Assembly (NCBI GenBank): GCA_964450955.1
Contig: CAYVFI010000019.1
Span: 1 to 64,000, forward strand
Length of the DNA stretch: 64,000 nt
Reading direction: 5' to 3'
Source of the DNA: CAYNWT01 sp964450955
GTDB lineage: Bacteria; Planctomycetota; Planctomycetia; Planctomycetales; Planctomycetaceae
Notes under the pieces: model-generated
Databases searched by the model: none
What the model was told of the DNA's origin: nothing
The model's input: only the letters and a program-made list of their open reading frames with translations
Program-made: the position numbers and the translations under genes
Shown here: in pieces, positions 1-9,802 of the stretch
How the letters are laid out: each line of letters opens with the position of its first letter
How positions within the stretch are numbered: position 1 is the stretch's first letter

Positions 1-1
1 C

Positions 2-46
2 GTAACTGAACCATTCAAAGGAAAAGTCTTCTTTGGCGATAAGTAG
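2..46 (+). CDS. C-terminal end of an unidentified protein (partial)
   Basis: The first 46 bases read as an open frame ending in TAG, with a plausible C-terminus (…PFKGKVFFGDK). A strong hairpin follows directly, as expected for a gene end. Too little is visible to name a family. The ending resembles the last strand of small carboxypeptidase-regulatory-like or Ig-like lipoproteins, but that is only an impression. It would be convergent with the S9 peptidase gene. Confidence 0.35.
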   Translation, partial: VTEPFKGKVFFGDK

Positions 47-59
47 CCAGCGAATGAAG

Positions 60-88
60 AAGCCCGGCATCTCAGATGCCGGGCTTTT
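60..88. terminator. Bidirectional hairpin terminator between convergent genes
   Basis: Positions 60-72 are the exact reverse complement of 74-86 (13-base arms around a single C, so about 11 bp with a small loop in RNA). TTTT follows on the plus strand and AA precedes on the left. It sits between the plus-strand gene end at 46 and the minus-strand S9 peptidase stop at 98, where it could serve both. Confidence 0.75.
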
Positions 89-97
89 GCGTGCGCA

Positions 98-3073
98 CTA
101 TTTTTTGGCCGCTTCGGTGGTTGTGGTCTCTTCTTCTTTCGTCTTCGCGTTTTCGAACCCAAACTTCTTGCCTTTGTCGACGGCCGGGATTCCGCTAGCC
201 ATCCACTGTGGTTCAGGTTCGCCCTGCAGGTAATGGTCGAAGAACTGCTGCATGCGTTTGGCAAAGTCCAAACGGTTCTCGGGCTTCATCACCCAGTGCG
301 GTTCGCCATTGTAGTTCATCATCCAGGCTTTCTTGCCCAGACGACGCATGGCGACGAATAGTTCGATGCCCTGGTACCACGGTACGGCTCCGTCTTCGTC
401 GTTGTGCAGAATCAATAGTGGCGTATTAATTTTGTCAGCGAAGAACACGGGCGAGTTCGCGATGTACTTTTCGCGAGCGTCCCACAGAGTTTCGCCGATG
501 CGGCTCTGAGTTCGTTCGTACTGGAACATGCGGCTCATCCCGCTACCCCAACGAATGCCCCCGTACGCACTGGTCATGTTAGAAACCGGCGCGCCGGATT
601 CGGCACAGGCGAACATGTCGGTTTGCGTGACCAGGTAAGCCGCCTGGTAGCCGCCCCAACTGTGCCCCTGCATGCCGATGCGTTTTTCATCAATGAAGCC
701 CTTGGCAACGATTGATTCCACGCCCGGCAGAACCGCTTTCGCGGCACTCTCACCAGGGAACCCGGTCGTGTAAGGAATGTCCGGGATGAATAAGCAGTAG
801 CCGCGACTCACGTAGAAACTGAAGTTGATGATTGAACGACCAGCGGCGGGCGTGTGATACGAGTGCAGGTTGTCAGAGTTGCGTTCGTAATAGTACACCA
901 TCAACGGGTACTTCTTGTTTGGGTCGAAGCCGTCCGGCTTGTAAAGAATCCCGTCCAGTGGCGTGTCGTCTTTTGAGTTCCAGTGAACCAGCTCGGCGGT
1001 GCCCCACAGGTACTCGCTTTGTTGCGGATTGATGCGACTGATTCGAGTGACCTTCTTGAACGCCGTTGTACTGGTCCAGATGTCCGGACATTTTCTAAAC
1101 GTAGAACGCGTAAACATGATGTTGTCTGCGTCTTTGGCTTTCGACAAACCGCTCAGAGCTTCGTCCAGCATGAGATGAGTTGTGATTGGCTTTTCGGCTC
1201 CGATGGTCAACGTTGCAAAACCAGTCGCCTTGGTCTTCTCATTGAACAGCGTCAACATCAGCGGCTGCTTTGGATCGATCGAACGGAGTTCAGAATCCAA
1301 CCGCTGATAGCGATGCACCAACTTCTCTTTACGCCCGTCAGTCAACTTAACCGGCGCCTTCTCGCCCGTTGGGTCCAACTGCCAGATGTCGTAGCGGTCG
1401 TAAACCAGCAGCGCCTTGTCTTCGTCCAGCCAGCCGGCGGTTCGGTATGAACGTGGGAGTGACGGCGTGTCGTGGAGTTCGTTCGCAAATGAGACCTTCG
1501 CACCCTTGCTGATCTCAACAGCTTTCCGTTGCCTGGTCGACATGGCGAACCACTGCAGCTTCTCCGGATCGAACCATGCCAGGTACTTGCCCGCCGGCGA
1601 CATGCGCGCGTTGGCTCTGACCTTTTCGGCGACCATTTCGTTTTCGCCGGTCTTGAGGTCGACGAGGTACAGATCGTTGAAGCCCGGTGTGTCCCACGAG
1701 AGCATCTGTTTGTACTTCTCATTGGAGGTTCCCACGGCCACATCGGCTTTCGACCGTGTATCGGTCAGCACTGTTGGAATCTCTTTGTTCGCCAACTGCA
1801 GAATCTTCTTTGATCGAAGATCGTACAGAGCCCTGTAACTGCGATTGCGTTCGCGGGCGGCTTGCAGCAGTTGTTGCGGCTGCAACATTGGATCTTTCCA
1901 GTGCCACAGGTCCAGCTTCGCCTTCGGTTCTTCGTCTTTCACTTCGGGCTTGTTGACGTCTTCCGGAATCGGAGCCGTGCTGAAGTACAGACGCCGCCCG
2001 TCTTCGCTGAAACCGGGCCCTGAGGATGATGCGATCCACCAGTCTTTGGGGATGCCCTCATCGCCAGCCATCGCAATCTTTTCTGCCTTCTTCCGGAACT
2101 TTGGCAGTAGGTACAACGACCAGCTTGGCTTGTCTGCTTCGTAGTCGTCGCGATCAGACATGAATGCCAGCATGGAAGCATCTTCGCTGAAGCTGAGACT
2201 GCGATAGTTGCCAAGGCCGCTGATGACCTGAACCGCTTTCTCATCAGACAAATCCATGACGAAGACACCATCCGCTTCGGCGTCGTCTTTCTTTGATGTG
2301 GCGAAGGCCAGGCGTTCGCCTTTCTTGCTGAATGCCTGCGTGGTCACATAAGGGAAGCGGCGTTCCAGCCCGGTCTTCAGGTTATGCAGAACCAGCGTGG
2401 TTCCTTCCGCTTTGGTCTTCTTCTTTTTCTTCTTGCCGTCTTCCGTGGGGCTCTTCTCAGCAGGCTGCTTCTGCTGATCCTCACCCATCACGCGATCTGA
2501 TTTGTTTTTGCGAGTTCGCTTTAGACCTTCGGGCGTGACTTCGTATGACTCAGACGCTTCGGCGGTTCCCTTCTTGACTGAAGAGCCGGAGGCGTCGCTT
2601 TTGGTTTTCCACATGACCCAGTCAGAGTTCTTCTGTGGCAATGTGAACGACGTGACTGAGTTGACGGTTTTCGGTTCGCCCGATTTGAGATCCAGCATCT
2701 GCAATTTGGTCTCGGGGATCTCTTTGTCTTTCTTTTCCTTCCTCAGCTTTTTGACCAGCTTCGGGTCAGGCCGAACAACAAACATGGCGGTTGAGCTATC
2801 AAACGTGAACCGCCCGCTGGATGCGTTTTTGATTGAGTACTCTTTGCTGCTGCGCGTGTCGCGAATCTTGAGTGTTGATCGATCCTTCCCGGTGACCGAA
2901 TACATGATCCACTTGCCATCGTTGGACAGTGTTCGCTGGCCAATTGAGTTCCACACATCGTAGTCGGCGTGGTCAAGCGGCTTCTTGTCTTCCAATTCCT
3001 GGGCGGCGCTGGCGACACTGGAATGGCAAAAGCAAAGCGTGCACAGGCAAAGAGTCTTTAGCAGCGAATTCAT
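98..3073 (-). CDS. S9 family (prolyl oligopeptidase-type) secreted peptidase
   Basis: A 991-residue serine peptidase of the prolyl oligopeptidase / dipeptidyl peptidase IV class. An N-terminal signal peptide (hydrophobic stretch ending near SVASA) suggests a periplasmic location. A beta-propeller-like WD40/TolB region (about 40-700) contains a Lys-rich linker near 215. The C-terminal alpha/beta hydrolase has a GHSWGG nucleophile elbow (Ser805), Asp894 in the HNDEDGAVP segment, and His926 in GEPHW, so the triad looks complete. The length exceeds the usual 650-750 residues of S9 enzymes because of a long propeller and a Lys/Glu/Thr-rich tail. The ATG at 3073 gives a good signal peptide. It stands alone, convergent with the gene to its left. 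Confidence 0.9.
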   Translation of the reverse strand: MNSLLKTLCLCTLCFCHSSVASAAQELEDKKPLDHADYDVWNSIGQRTLSNDGKWIMYSVTGKDRSTLKIRDTRSSKEYSIKNASSGRFTFDSSTAMFVVRPDPKLVKKLRKEKKDKEIPETKLQMLDLKSGEPKTVNSVTSFTLPQKNSDWVMWKTKSDASGSSVKKGTAEASESYEVTPEGLKRTRKNKSDRVMGEDQQKQPAEKSPTEDGKKKKKKTKAEGTTLVLHNLKTGLERRFPYVTTQAFSKKGERLAFATSKKDDAEADGVFVMDLSDEKAVQVISGLGNYRSLSFSEDASMLAFMSDRDDYEADKPSWSLYLLPKFRKKAEKIAMAGDEGIPKDWWIASSSGPGFSEDGRRLYFSTAPIPEDVNKPEVKDEEPKAKLDLWHWKDPMLQPQQLLQAARERNRSYRALYDLRSKKILQLANKEIPTVLTDTRSKADVAVGTSNEKYKQMLSWDTPGFNDLYLVDLKTGENEMVAEKVRANARMSPAGKYLAWFDPEKLQWFAMSTRQRKAVEISKGAKVSFANELHDTPSLPRSYRTAGWLDEDKALLVYDRYDIWQLDPTGEKAPVKLTDGRKEKLVHRYQRLDSELRSIDPKQPLMLTLFNEKTKATGFATLTIGAEKPITTHLMLDEALSGLSKAKDADNIMFTRSTFRKCPDIWTSTTAFKKVTRISRINPQQSEYLWGTAELVHWNSKDDTPLDGILYKPDGFDPNKKYPLMVYYYERNSDNLHSYHTPAAGRSIINFSFYVSRGYCLFIPDIPYTTGFPGESAAKAVLPGVESIVAKGFIDEKRIGMQGHSWGGYQAAYLVTQTDMFACAESGAPVSNMTSAYGGIRWGSGMSRMFQYERTQSRIGETLWDAREKYIANSPVFFADKINTPLLILHNDEDGAVPWYQGIELFVAMRRLGKKAWMMNYNGEPHWVMKPENRLDFAKRMQQFFDHYLQGEPEPQWMASGIPAVDKGKKFGFENAKTKEEETTTTEAAKK

Positions 3074-3229
3074 GTGAGTGTCCGTCGGGATGAACAGTTG
3101 GCAGTGCCAAAATCGTCATCTCTACAGGCTACTCAGAATTCAGGCGGACTCCAGCAGAACCGGCCCGGCTATCAGCGGTTTTTGAGTTCCGGCGACCGGA
3201 ATTTCGGAGGCTACGTTTAAGACTTCACG

Positions 3230-4231
3230 CTATGTGGCATTCTGCCAACATCGCCGGAAAACACTCATCTCGTGCTCGCTGCCGACGATGACCGAAGTTC
3301 GTTGATGCACGTCTTCGGGAATGATGTCCATGATCCGCTGTTTTCCGGCGAGAGCGTGTCCGCCGGCCTGTTCGGCCAGGAAGGCAATTGGGTTCGCCTC
3401 GTACATCAGCCGCAGCTTGCCGTCGGGCTGCTTCTTCGTTGGCGGGTACATGAAAACGCCACCCTTGAGTAACGTGCGGTGGAAATCGGCCACCATAGAA
3501 CCAATGTATCGAGAACCATAACTCGCGCCGGATGCTCCGGTTCGCAACTGTTCAATGTAGTCGCGGTAGACTGGTGGAAACTGATCGCGGTAGGCTTCGT
3601 TGACTGAGTAGTACTTGCCCTGCGATGGCATGCGAATGTTCTCATGACTAAGCATGTACGCGCCGATGTGCGGATCCAGCGTGAAGCCATGCACGCCGTT
3701 GCCGACGCTGTAGACAAGAATCGTGGACGAACCGTAAACCACATAGCCAGCGGCGACCATGTCTTTGCCCGGTTGCAGGACCCACTGCTGTTCTTCATCA
3801 AGTCCGACGTTGTCAGGCCGCCGCCAGATACCAAACGTGGTTCCGACGCTGACATTCACGTCGATGTTGGACGAACCATCCAGCGGATCGAAAACAATCG
3901 CATATCGAGCGTTCGGTGAGTCGTAATGAACCGAGTGCGGATGGTCGTTCTCTTCGGAAGCCAGCAACCCAACACTCTCACGCACACTCAACGCGCTGGT
4001 CATCACTTCGTTGGCGTAGACGTCCAGCTTTTGCTGTTCTTCGCCCTGGACGTTGATGGCTTCGAACGAGCCAAGGATCTCATTGACCCCCGCGCGGCGG
4101 ACTTTCTCCTGGATCATCTTGGTGGCAAGCGTGATGCCTGAAAGGAGCCACGAAAACTGGCCCGAGGCACCTTCGACACGAGATTGTTCCTGGAGAATAT
4201 GCTGCTGGACGGTTAAAGCATTATTGGACAT
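3230..4231 (-). CDS. fbp: Class I fructose-1,6-bisphosphatase
   Basis: Hydrolyses fructose-1,6-bisphosphate to fructose-6-phosphate in gluconeogenesis (cytosolic, Mg-dependent). The 333-residue length matches class I FBPases. The metal-binding signature FDPLDGSSNID is present with a conserved upstream Glu pair (SEEND). The C-terminal substrate-binding region (YEANPIAFLAEQAGG) is also recognisable. The ATG at 4231 lies at the normal family N-terminus. It is followed on the same strand by the S9 peptidase after about 155 bp and preceded by the DUF1571 gene; there is no sign of tight coupling. Confidence 0.95.
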   Translation of the reverse strand: MSNNALTVQQHILQEQSRVEGASGQFSWLLSGITLATKMIQEKVRRAGVNEILGSFEAINVQGEEQQKLDVYANEVMTSALSVRESVGLLASEENDHPHSVHYDSPNARYAIVFDPLDGSSNIDVNVSVGTTFGIWRRPDNVGLDEEQQWVLQPGKDMVAAGYVVYGSSTILVYSVGNGVHGFTLDPHIGAYMLSHENIRMPSQGKYYSVNEAYRDQFPPVYRDYIEQLRTGASGASYGSRYIGSMVADFHRTLLKGGVFMYPPTKKQPDGKLRLMYEANPIAFLAEQAGGHALAGKQRIMDIIPEDVHQRTSVIVGSEHEMSVFRRCWQNAT

Positions 4232-4294
4232 GGTTGCTCATGCGTGTCGCGAATCAGAGAGGCTACAGACCCATCCTAACTGCCTGGCGACAGC

Positions 4295-5284
4295 CTACAG
4301 CTTCTTGCGTGTGAACAGCTCGGTAAGCTGCGTCGGCGCAGAGACTTCGAGATCGGTGAACGCGTAGTCTTCGATGAGAGTCTGTTCGTCGAGTTCCTCT
4401 GGTGTGAGGTCTTCGGCATCCACCGCCCAGGTGTAGTTGCAAAGTCGGACAGGCATCAGTGTTTCCTGATCCAGATAGGAAACCGCAACTCGATACTCTT
4501 TCGAAACAGCGTTGCTGGGGTACTCAATGCGGAACGAGTACACCTTGCGGTCGTTGACGATTTCATCATCGTACATTGTGCAGATGAGTCCGGTTCGCTT
4601 CGCAATGTCTTCCTTGCGATAGGCAATCACCGCATCAATAACGGGTAGGATGCCTGCCTTGGTGATTGGGTATCGCGACTCAGCCATCGCTCTTGAACCA
4701 TCCGGATCGATTTTTACAGGCGGGATCAGACGTCCCTTGATACCACCGAATCGAACGATGGCCTTACCATCATGCTTTTCCGGAACAAACAACAGCTGTC
4801 TGCCTTTGTCTCCGGTCTTCCATTTCATGTAGACACTGAACGGTTTGTGTCGGATGTCCATGGAAATGGTCTGGGGATCCTGAAGCGTCCCGTCGATGCG
4901 TTCGTGCTTATGGAACATCACTTTGTAGCCAGAAAACGAAGCAACACGCGTTCTTGCTTTCTCCAGCATGAGCGTGTTCATGAGCAGCGCGATTCGCCCC
5001 TGAGCGACTGGTTTGCGAACACTTTGCGAGTCGGGTTTTTGGGCCGCTTCTTTACCCTTCGCCGCTGCGGCCTCTGCCGTGTCGTGCGATGTCGTCGAGT
5101 GAATTACGGGTGCGAGTTTGACTGCCAGTGATGTCGAACCGTAGCCAACAAGTTCGCTGGGGTCGGCTCCCGAAGTCTCGGGGTTCGTGCTGGCATAAAG
5201 AATGCTGCCCGCAAGAAGTGAAATACCAAGAGCAAGCGTGTTGGATCGGGATGATGAGTGGTTCGTATCAGGCCGGCTTAGCAT
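4295..5284 (-). CDS. DUF1571 family exported protein
   Basis: A 329-residue protein with one N-terminal hydrophobic segment (about residues 17-32), predicted to be secreted or anchored. An Ala/Lys-rich linker follows, and then a domain starting near residue 105 (LMLEKARTRVASFSGYKVMFHKHER). I recognise this as the DUF1571 pattern, a planctomycete-enriched family with a LolA/LolB-like fold. A lipid- or lipoprotein-related role is inference only; the family has no established function that I know. The gene is divergent from the ABC transporter ATPase across a 490-bp intergenic region. Confidence 0.75.
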   Translation of the reverse strand: MLSRPDTNHSSSRSNTLALGISLLAGSILYASTNPETSGADPSELVGYGSTSLAVKLAPVIHSTTSHDTAEAAAAKGKEAAQKPDSQSVRKPVAQGRIALLMNTLMLEKARTRVASFSGYKVMFHKHERIDGTLQDPQTISMDIRHKPFSVYMKWKTGDKGRQLLFVPEKHDGKAIVRFGGIKGRLIPPVKIDPDGSRAMAESRYPITKAGILPVIDAVIAYRKEDIAKRTGLICTMYDDEIVNDRKVYSFRIEYPSNAVSKEYRVAVSYLDQETLMPVRLCNYTWAVDAEDLTPEELDEQTLIEDYAFTDLEVSAPTQLTELFTRKKL

Positions 5285-5774
5285 AAACTGCGGGTTCCTG
5301 GGCTGGGCGCCTCGTCAACGGTGAAAGTCCGCCCGAGTCGTTGCGGATCCATGCAACCAAACTCCATCGATGAAACCGAGCAGATACGTTAAGTGTCGTC
5401 GGGTTTACAGAATTGGAACCACCAATTCAGAGCCGACAGATACAAGCGGTTCTGCAAGTTTAATACGGCAGGTTTGACCCACCGCTACTGCAAACAGACC
5501 CGCTGTAGTTCGCCCACCTTCACTTCGCGCGCGGGATGCCGGGGCTGCGGAACTGGGTATCTGGATATGTCGCTATGGCAGTGCTTGCCGAAGAAATGTC
5601 CGGTGCTGGTGTAAATTTCGTGTTCAAAAACCGATCTGTCCACCTGGATTTGAGTCACCGTTACTGACGCAATCGGTAGATTCGGTCCCGGTCGCCGGAA
5701 TTGCCCAACGATCAGGAATGCGAACACATGCCACGCGGGAGCGAACTTGCTATTCTCCGAACCGGAAAACCAGC
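5285..5774. other. Intergenic region between divergent genes, with a small palindrome
   Basis: I see no convincing gene in these 490 bases. The one notable element is the palindrome GAATTGG-AACCA-CCAATTC at 5410-5428 (7-base arms, 5-base spacer). It could be an operator between the divergent DUF1571 and ABC-ATPase genes, but nothing else supports this. Confidence 0.3.
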
Positions 5775-6455
5775 ATGATAAAACTACAAAATGTTTCCCG
5801 ATCTCACACGGTTGGCACAACGACAGTCCACGCACTGCGGAATGTGACGGCAGAAATTCCGGATGGCGCGTTCGCATTCATTGTCGGCCCATCCGGCAGC
5901 GGAAAAAGCACACTGCTGTATCTCATCGGAGCGTTGGATGACCTTAGCGGCGGTGATATTGAAGTGGACGGATTGAGTTTGAATTCGCTGTCGCCGTCCA
6001 GGCGTGACGCGTTCAGACGTGACACTTTGGGGTTCATCTTCCAAAGCTTCAATCTGCTGCCAAATCTCACCGCTGTTGAAAACGTGCTGGTTCCGTTTCT
6101 CGCCAAAGGTGTTTCGCGTGAACTGCGACAACAAGCGATCGATCTGCTGGAATCTGTGGGCCTGAAAGATCGTGTTGAGCACCGGCCGCTGGAACTTTCG
6201 GGGGGCGAACAGCAACGAGTCGCCATCGCGAGAGCTCTGCTGAAGGACCCAAAGATTATCCTTGCCGACGAACCAACCGGCGAACTGGACAGCAAGACGG
6301 GAGCCGGGGTGATTGAGTGCCTTCGGGGGTTAAACCAAAAACACGGGGCGACCGTCGTGATCGTCACTCACGACCAAAGTTACATCGAAGATGGGGATGT
6401 GATTCTGGAAATACGCGACGGTGAACTCATCGCCGAACGGGTGACAAACTCATGA
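5775..6455 (+). CDS. ABC transporter ATP-binding protein, LolD/MacB type
   Basis: A 226-residue ATPase subunit of a type VII (MacB/LolCDE-like) ABC system. Visible motifs: Walker A GPSGSGKST (38-46), Q-loop FIFQSFNLLPNLT (~88-99), signature LSGGEQQR (141-148), Walker B IILADEPTGELD (161-172) and the H-loop VTHD. The FQSFNLLP and EPTGELD spellings are typical of the LolD/MacB subfamily. The ATG at 5775 fits the family N-terminus; an upstream in-frame ATG at 5718 would add a non-conserved leader. No permease is adjacent. The gene overlaps plsY by four bases (ATGA), implying translational coupling. Confidence 0.9.
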   Translation: MIKLQNVSRSHTVGTTTVHALRNVTAEIPDGAFAFIVGPSGSGKSTLLYLIGALDDLSGGDIEVDGLSLNSLSPSRRDAFRRDTLGFIFQSFNLLPNLTAVENVLVPFLAKGVSRELRQQAIDLLESVGLKDRVEHRPLELSGGEQQRVAIARALLKDPKIILADEPTGELDSKTGAGVIECLRGLNQKHGATVVIVTHDQSYIEDGDVILEIRDGELIAERVTNS

Positions 6456-7093
6456 CAGCAACAACAGTGGGTTTGATTGGCGCCGCGCTGGCCTACCTGG
6501 CAGGTTCTATTCCGTTTGGTTACCTGGTCAGCCGCGTGATTCTGAAAAGTGACATTCGCGAACACGGCAGTGGCAATATTGGAGCCACCAATGTGGCGCG
6601 AGTGATTGGCAGGAAATGGGGAATTCTTGTTCTGATTTTGGATTGTTTAAAAGGCCTACTGCCAACGCTACTGATTCCCCACTTATTTGATACCACTGCT
6701 CACTATCAGGTTTGGCTTCCCGTTGTCTGCGGCATCATGTCTGTCGTTGGACACATGTTTCCGGTGTGGCTGAAGTTGAAAGGCGGGAAAGGTGTGGCGA
6801 CGGGTTTGGGTGTCGGACTGGTTCTGTCGTGGCAGGCGACGCTCGCAGCAGTCGTGATGTTCCTTCTGGCATTTTCAATAAGTCGCAGAACCTCCGTCGC
6901 CTCGATGCTTGCATCCATCACGTTTTGCATCACTGAACTCACACTACGTGGTTCGAGCGCGTTTAATGCTCAAAACCATGCTGTCTCGTTGTTTGCGATT
7001 GCTGTTCCGCTGCTTATCATCATTCGCCATCGGTCGAATATTGTTCGGCTGCTCAAGAAAGAGGAGCCCCGGTTCGGCGACCCGGCCAGCTAG
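6452..7093 (+). CDS. plsY: Glycerol-3-phosphate acyltransferase PlsY
   Basis: Membrane enzyme that transfers acyl groups from acyl-phosphate to glycerol-3-phosphate, the first step of phospholipid synthesis. The 213-residue length is typical. The N-terminal membrane segment contains the motif AGSIPFGYLVSR. It is followed by DIREHGSGNIGATNVARVIG and, later, GHMFPVWLKLKGGKGVATGLGV, the three conserved PlsY motifs. About five to six hydrophobic segments are visible. The start overlaps the stop of the upstream ABC ATPase (ATGA), so the two are co-translated. A functional link between them is not obvious. Confidence 0.95.
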   Translation: MTATTVGLIGAALAYLAGSIPFGYLVSRVILKSDIREHGSGNIGATNVARVIGRKWGILVLILDCLKGLLPTLLIPHLFDTTAHYQVWLPVVCGIMSVVGHMFPVWLKLKGGKGVATGLGVGLVLSWQATLAAVVMFLLAFSISRRTSVASMLASITFCITELTLRGSSAFNAQNHAVSLFAIAVPLLIIIRHRSNIVRLLKKEEPRFGDPAS

Positions 7094-7231
7094 GCTGTGT
7101 GGGGCTACAAGTTTAAACCGGACTGAGCCCGCGTCGCGATTGGAGGTGGTGGTGGTTCGGAACCCGCGACCCGAAACATTGATGCGACACTAGCTTAAGC
7201 CAACGAATCCGAAGTATCAGCGAATCAGGAC

Positions 7232-7690
7232 ATGAAGAACCCCGCAACAATTGACCAACTTGCTGAGTACCCCAGCGTTATCACACTGCCCGTTCAGTGG
7301 GGCGTGCAAGACGCGTTTGGCCACGTTAACAACGTCATCTACTTTCGATGGTACGAGTCGGCGCGAATCGACTACATGAATTTGCTGGACGTAGACTGCT
7401 TCGATGTTGAGCGAGAGAACTCAAACATTGGACCCATCATCGCGTCGATAACCTGTGACTACAAAAAGCAGTTGAAGTTCCCGGACACCGTTCATGTGGG
7501 AACACGGGTCACGCGGTTTGGAAACAGCAGCATGCAAATAGACCATGCGGTCTTTAGTGAGTCCCATCAGGCTATTGCCACAACAGGGACTTCAATTTGC
7601 GTCGTGTTTGACTACGCGGCCAACAAACCAGTCCGTATACCCGTCGAGCTCCGCAATGCAATCACGGAGCTCGAGGGACACGAAATTTAG
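7232..7690 (+). CDS. Acyl-CoA thioesterase, 4HBT hotdog family
   Basis: A 152-residue single hotdog-fold protein related to YbgC/FadM-type thioesterases. The conserved WGVQDAFGHVNNVIYFRWYESARIDYM segment (about residues 24-50) carries the Asp and His-Val-Asn-Asn-Val-x-Tyr elements of the 4HBT active site. Predicted to be cytosolic and to hydrolyse acyl-CoA or aryl-CoA thioesters; the substrate cannot be read. It starts about 140 bases after plsY, and a lipid theme with that neighbour is possible. Confidence 0.85.
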   Translation: MKNPATIDQLAEYPSVITLPVQWGVQDAFGHVNNVIYFRWYESARIDYMNLLDVDCFDVERENSNIGPIIASITCDYKKQLKFPDTVHVGTRVTRFGNSSMQIDHAVFSESHQAIATTGTSICVVFDYAANKPVRIPVELRNAITELEGHEI

Positions 7691-7781
7691 GACTTGCCGT
7701 CGGTTCAGGCTTTAGGCGTCCCGCTGTCATTCACGACATTGGTTCGTCCGACTGCGAAACCTGATATGGCCGAAACAAGAC

Positions 7782-9560
7782 CTAGCTGTCAGCGAGATCG
7801 ATTGTGATCCTCGCAATCGGGGTGTTCCGTGAGAACGCCGTTTCCAGAACGCCACCGGTGGCAATGCCGGTACCAACGAAGTCGTCCAGCCCTCTGCTTC
7901 GGCGAATGCGACCGCCTTCGTCAATTGACTCGCCACCCTCTGTTGAAAACGGTGCGCCGCCCTGCGGATTGTTAACTTCAGTTCCGGCATCCCACACGTC
8001 GTTACCATAGACCATGATGGTCACCGGACCGCGGAAGCCGCCCCGGTTGTTGAACAGCCTGTACTCTCGACTGCCCAGATTTCCGACAAACGCATCGTTA
8101 GACGGGATAAGCATTGATGCGAACGTGAAGAACCGGTTATCACCGGGGTTGGTGACCGTCAGGATCTCCGTCACAACTTCGCCTGGGTCGAACACGGGAG
8201 CACCTGGGAAGCCCTCTGGTGAGGTGATTGTTGCACTGGTTCCTTCACTCGCTTCCTGAGCGAACTGTTCAGTAATCAGGCCGGTTTCGCCTTCTTCAGC
8301 CAAAGACTCCAGAGCCTCGTTTGTTCGTCGGCCCTGAACCAGATCGAAGCCACCATCGTGCACACCGACAAAGAACGGAGTTAGATAAATTCCGCCGTCG
8401 TCTGCAAGGTTCTCAACCGTCACTGAGATATTGGTTGTATTGGGAATCAACATGTCACCAATGTCGATACCCCTGCTGTTTCGATTGCCTTCCGCATCAT
8501 GCACGCGACCGCGCTTCACACGCAGCGAAGCAATGTCAGCATCCGAAATACCTGAGGCATCAATTGTGTAAGTCGCTGTCACAGTGCGGTTGGCAGGATC
8601 AGTTGATACGACTGAGGCGTCATCGGCAGTCAACCGACGAGTTTGTGCTCGTGAATTCCGGAACAAGGCAACGATGTCGTTGCTGGTAATCGAATCCAGG
8701 TCAACACCCGACGGATCGGTGTAGACCACGTCGACTTCCACTTCTCCGTCGCCAACATCTCTGATCTCACCCAGGGCCGCCAGTGGGCCGGAGTTGTCGA
8801 TTGGATCGGAAGGATTGTCAGCTGGTGAGACTGTAATCCGGGCCAGCGGAGTATTTGGGTCAAACGCCGATCCCAAATCGCCAACCGGAGTACCGGTTCC
8901 GATAAACGAATCCAGGCTGGCAGAAAGACGAATCACGCCGTCTTCCGTCACGCCTTCGCCACCCTCAGTTGAAAACGCCGCCCCACCGAACGGATTGTTG
9001 ACTTCAGTACCGGCGTCGTAGACATCGCTACCGAAGATGTCGATAGTAAACGGACGCCGAACGTTGCCATTGTTGCGGAAGACTTTGTGAGCCTGAGGAT
9101 TCAGGTTCGCAATGAAAGCATCGTTTGATGGGATAATCATCGTAGCGAAACTGAAATACTGGTTGCTCGGATCGTCAACTTCAATCTCAAACGAAACCGA
9201 TTCACCCGCTTCAAATACCGGTGCTCCGCCAAACCCCTCGGGAGCTGTGATGGTTGCATCAACACCATCATTCGTCTCGTTAAACCGAGCGCTGAGGACG
9301 GACGTGTCGCCTTCTTCCGCCAGTTCTTCCAGGCCGCCGAAAGCCGCTTCCCCACCGTTGCCAATGTCGAATGTTCCATCGTGGAACCCAACCCAAAATG
9401 GAGTCTGACCAAGGCCACTATCTGGTGACAGGTTCTCGACAGTCACTAAGAAGTTTGTGAGCAGCGTGCGAGCTTCAAGGCTCTCTGTCTGAACCACACG
9501 GCTTTTTCGACGAGACAAGCGAGAGTCAGAACGTTTAAACTTAGGCAACCAACGTAACAT
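7782..9560 (-). CDS. Secreted spondin-domain protein with LEPR-XLL-like N-terminus
   Basis: From the ATG at 9560 (GGAG eight bases upstream) this is a 592-residue protein. The basic N-terminus carries ESLEARTLL at residues 26-34, the LEPR-XLL-type motif of large planctomycete exported proteins. Two repeats follow (about 40-260 and 385-590). Each begins VTVENL, has TPFWVGFHDG or TPFFVGVHDG, an S-M/I-IPSNDAF segment and DAGTEVNNPxGGAxFSTEGGE, the pattern of bacterial spondin_N domains. They are joined by an Ig-like segment (~265-380). It is probably displayed at the cell surface or secreted; the ligand is unknown. In-frame ATGs at 9578 and an upstream codon at 9707 are less likely starts. Confidence 0.75.
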   Translation of the reverse strand: MLRWLPKFKRSDSRLSRRKSRVVQTESLEARTLLTNFLVTVENLSPDSGLGQTPFWVGFHDGTFDIGNGGEAAFGGLEELAEEGDTSVLSARFNETNDGVDATITAPEGFGGAPVFEAGESVSFEIEVDDPSNQYFSFATMIIPSNDAFIANLNPQAHKVFRNNGNVRRPFTIDIFGSDVYDAGTEVNNPFGGAAFSTEGGEGVTEDGVIRLSASLDSFIGTGTPVGDLGSAFDPNTPLARITVSPADNPSDPIDNSGPLAALGEIRDVGDGEVEVDVVYTDPSGVDLDSITSNDIVALFRNSRAQTRRLTADDASVVSTDPANRTVTATYTIDASGISDADIASLRVKRGRVHDAEGNRNSRGIDIGDMLIPNTTNISVTVENLADDGGIYLTPFFVGVHDGGFDLVQGRRTNEALESLAEEGETGLITEQFAQEASEGTSATITSPEGFPGAPVFDPGEVVTEILTVTNPGDNRFFTFASMLIPSNDAFVGNLGSREYRLFNNRGGFRGPVTIMVYGNDVWDAGTEVNNPQGGAPFSTEGGESIDEGGRIRRSRGLDDFVGTGIATGGVLETAFSRNTPIARITIDLADS

Positions 9561-9802
9561 GCTTAGGCTCCGGGCCATCAAAACGAAAAACTTGGGTACT
9601 TTAGGGTACGCTAAATGTAGCGACTCTCGGTTGATTTCCACACGACAACCGCCGAAAAACGCGCTTGAGTTTTCGGGCCGAACGCAAGTTGCGGAATAGG
9701 TTCTCATTGAAGCCGGTGGCGTATTGCTACAGCCACTAACTATTCACGGCCCACGTTCATCGTCAAAATGCAAAATTCGGTCACAGAGGCGAAGACTAAG
9801 TC

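Noticed and set aside
5485..5877. 130-codon minus-strand frame in the 5285-5774 intergenic region
   Set aside because: Overlaps the well-supported ABC ATPase start and has no start context.
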